Shown here one piece after another: positions 13,954 through 15,102 of a DNA stretch of 15,102 bases. This DNA is from Actinomycetota bacterium. GTDB lineage: Bacteria; Actinomycetota; Thermoleophilia; UBA2241. The first letter of the stretch is position 1, and every line of letters starts with the position of its first letter. The notes under the pieces are model-generated. The model saw nothing but the letters and a program-made list of their open reading frames with translations. It was not told where the DNA came from and did no database searches. Position numbers and translations under genes: made by a program. The DNA lies in contig PMKK01000234.1 in assembly GCA_003157715.1 (NCBI GenBank), positions 5,089 through 20,190 of the forward strand. Reading direction: 5' to 3'.

Positions 13954-15102
13954 ATGCGCGCCAGCGACCTCCTTCTTCCGACAGTCAAAGAGGACCCGGC
14001 CGGTGCCGAGGCCGTGAGTCATAAGCTCATGGTCCGGGCCGGGCTCGTCCGTCAGCTCGCGGCCGGCGTGTATGTGTTCCTGCCGGCGGGGTGGCGGGTG
14101 ATGCGCAAGATCGAAGCCGTGATCCGCGACGAGATGGAGGCGATCGGCTGCCAGGAGATGCTCTACCCGGTCATCAACCCGGCCGAGGTCTGGCAGCAGT
14201 CCGGGCGCTGGCAGACCATCGGTGACGAGCTCTTCCGGTTCAAGGACCGCAAGGGCGCCGACATGGTCCTGGCCATGACCCACGAAGAGGTCGTCACCTG
14301 GCTGGCCGCGCGCGAGATCCACTCGTACCGGCAGCTGCCCCAGATGTGGTTTCACATTCAGACCAAGGAGCGCGACGAAGCGCGGCCCAAGAGCGGCCTG
14401 CTGCGCACGCGCGAGTTCATCATGAAAGACGCCTACAGCCTCGACACCGACTTCGCGTCTCTACAGCTCAGCTACGACAGGCAGATCGCTGCCTACGACC
14501 GTATTTTTGCGCGCTGTCACGTCGATGTACGCCGGGTGCTGAGCGACCCCGGCATGATGGGCGGCAACATCGCCCACGAGTACATGGCGCCCAGCGAGGC
14601 CGGCGAAGACGAGATCGTGTACTGCGAGAGCTGCGGGTATGCGGCCAACGTCGAACTGGCCGTGGCAGGCTCTGAGCCGGGGGCCGACGACGCCGCACCG
14701 GGGGGCGGGGAAGAGGGTCAGCGCGAGATCTCCACGCCCGGCAAGCGCACTATCGACGACGTCGCCGCGTTCCTCGGCATCGAGCCGCGGAGACTCATGA
14801 AATCGCTGGTGGTCGTGAGCGAGAAGCGCGGCCCGCTGCTCGTGCTGGTGCGCGGCGATCACGATCTCCACGAAGGCAAGCTGCGGCGCGTCGTGGGCGA
14901 GTTTCGCCTGGCGACGGCCGACGAGGTCGAGCAGGCTCAGGGCGTCCAGCCCGGCTTCGTGGGACCGGTCGGCAGCACGCTGCCGGTCCTCGGTGACGAG
15001 GTGCTGCGCGGCGGGCTCTACACGAGCGGCGCCAACAAGCCCGACTACCATCTGGCCGACGTCGCCGCCGACGACGTCGTTTCCGACTACCACGACCTGC
15101 GC
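13954..15102 (+). CDS. proS: Prolyl-tRNA synthetase, bacterial type, 3'-truncated by window edge
   Basis: The enzyme charges tRNA-Pro with proline in the cytoplasm. The first 383 codons are present and the frame is open at the window end. It starts MRASDLLLPTVKEDPAGAEA, typical of bacterial ProRS. Class II motif 1 lies around residues 45-75 (GVYVFLPAGWRVMRKI...). Then come MTHEEVVT for proline recognition and motif 2 in KERDEARPKSGLLRTREFIMKD. GMMGGNIAHEYMAPS and YCESCGYAANVE follow. From about residue 255 (STPGKRTIDDVAAFLGI) the sequence enters the INS editing domain, which in bacterial ProRS hydrolyses Ala-tRNA-Pro. The 'KERDEARPKSGLLR' form of motif 2 differs from the E. coli version. The C-terminal catalytic motif 3 and anticodon-binding domain lie beyond the window. 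Confidence 0.96.
   Translation, partial: MRASDLLLPTVKEDPAGAEAVSHKLMVRAGLVRQLAAGVYVFLPAGWRVMRKIEAVIRDEMEAIGCQEMLYPVINPAEVWQQSGRWQTIGDELFRFKDRKGADMVLAMTHEEVVTWLAAREIHSYRQLPQMWFHIQTKERDEARPKSGLLRTREFIMKDAYSLDTDFASLQLSYDRQIAAYDRIFARCHVDVRRVLSDPGMMGGNIAHEYMAPSEAGEDEIVYCESCGYAANVELAVAGSEPGADDAAPGGGEEGQREISTPGKRTIDDVAAFLGIEPRRLMKSLVVVSEKRGPLLVLVRGDHDLHEGKLRRVVGEFRLATADEVEQAQGVQPGFVGPVGSTLPVLGDEVLRGGLYTSGANKPDYHLADVAADDVVSDYHDLR

Overview
The window is very GC-rich and densely coded, with short or overlapping gene junctions. It suggests a high-GC bacterium, most likely an actinobacterium of the Thermoleophilia kind. The support is indirect: strong G/C bias at third codon positions, GTG and TTG starts, two housekeeping genes (ispG, proS) with TANNNT boxes just upstream of the start codon and no Shine-Dalgarno sequence, a secreted glycosidase with an added C-terminal beta-type domain, and the ProRS motif-2 variant 'KERDEARPKSGLLR'. 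The phylum is an inference, not a demonstrated fact. I see no mobile element, CRISPR array, tRNA or rRNA.

Plus-strand block, 1-8779. It opens inside a polytopic GT-C-type membrane protein that enters from upstream. Four tightly packed genes follow: an SDR-type nucleotide-sugar epimerase/dehydratase with His in place of the catalytic Tyr, an acetolactate-synthase-like ThDP enzyme, an HpcH/HpaI-family aldolase, and a NagD-like HAD phosphatase. After a 91-bp gap with a leaderless-type promoter comes ispG (MEP isoprenoid pathway). It is coupled by a GTGA overlap to a secreted PslG-like glycoside hydrolase.

Minus-strand block, 8802-13876. This is a polysaccharide-building set converging on the hydrolase: a UDP-glucuronate decarboxylase-like enzyme, a WbaP/ExoY-type polyprenyl-phosphate sugar-1-phosphate transferase behind a good sigma70-type promoter (TTGTGA-17-TATAAT), a DUF1972-type glycosyltransferase and a GT4 glycosyltransferase. 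The last two overlap by 4 bp. No Wzx flippase or Wzy polymerase is recognisable inside the window.

Plus strand, 13954-15102. The 5' part of proS (bacterial-type prolyl-tRNA synthetase) is divergent from the GT4 gene and runs off the window.

How it fits together: the minus block would start and extend a lipid-linked heteropolysaccharide, the upstream GT-C protein could add a further sugar outside the membrane, and the secreted hydrolase could trim the polymer. IspG feeds the isoprenoid pool from which the polyprenyl phosphate carrier is made. The epimerase/ThDP/aldolase/HAD cassette looks like a pathway for an unusual, possibly carbon-chain-extended or branched sugar or acid decorating the polymer. 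That is the most promising candidate for undescribed biochemistry here.
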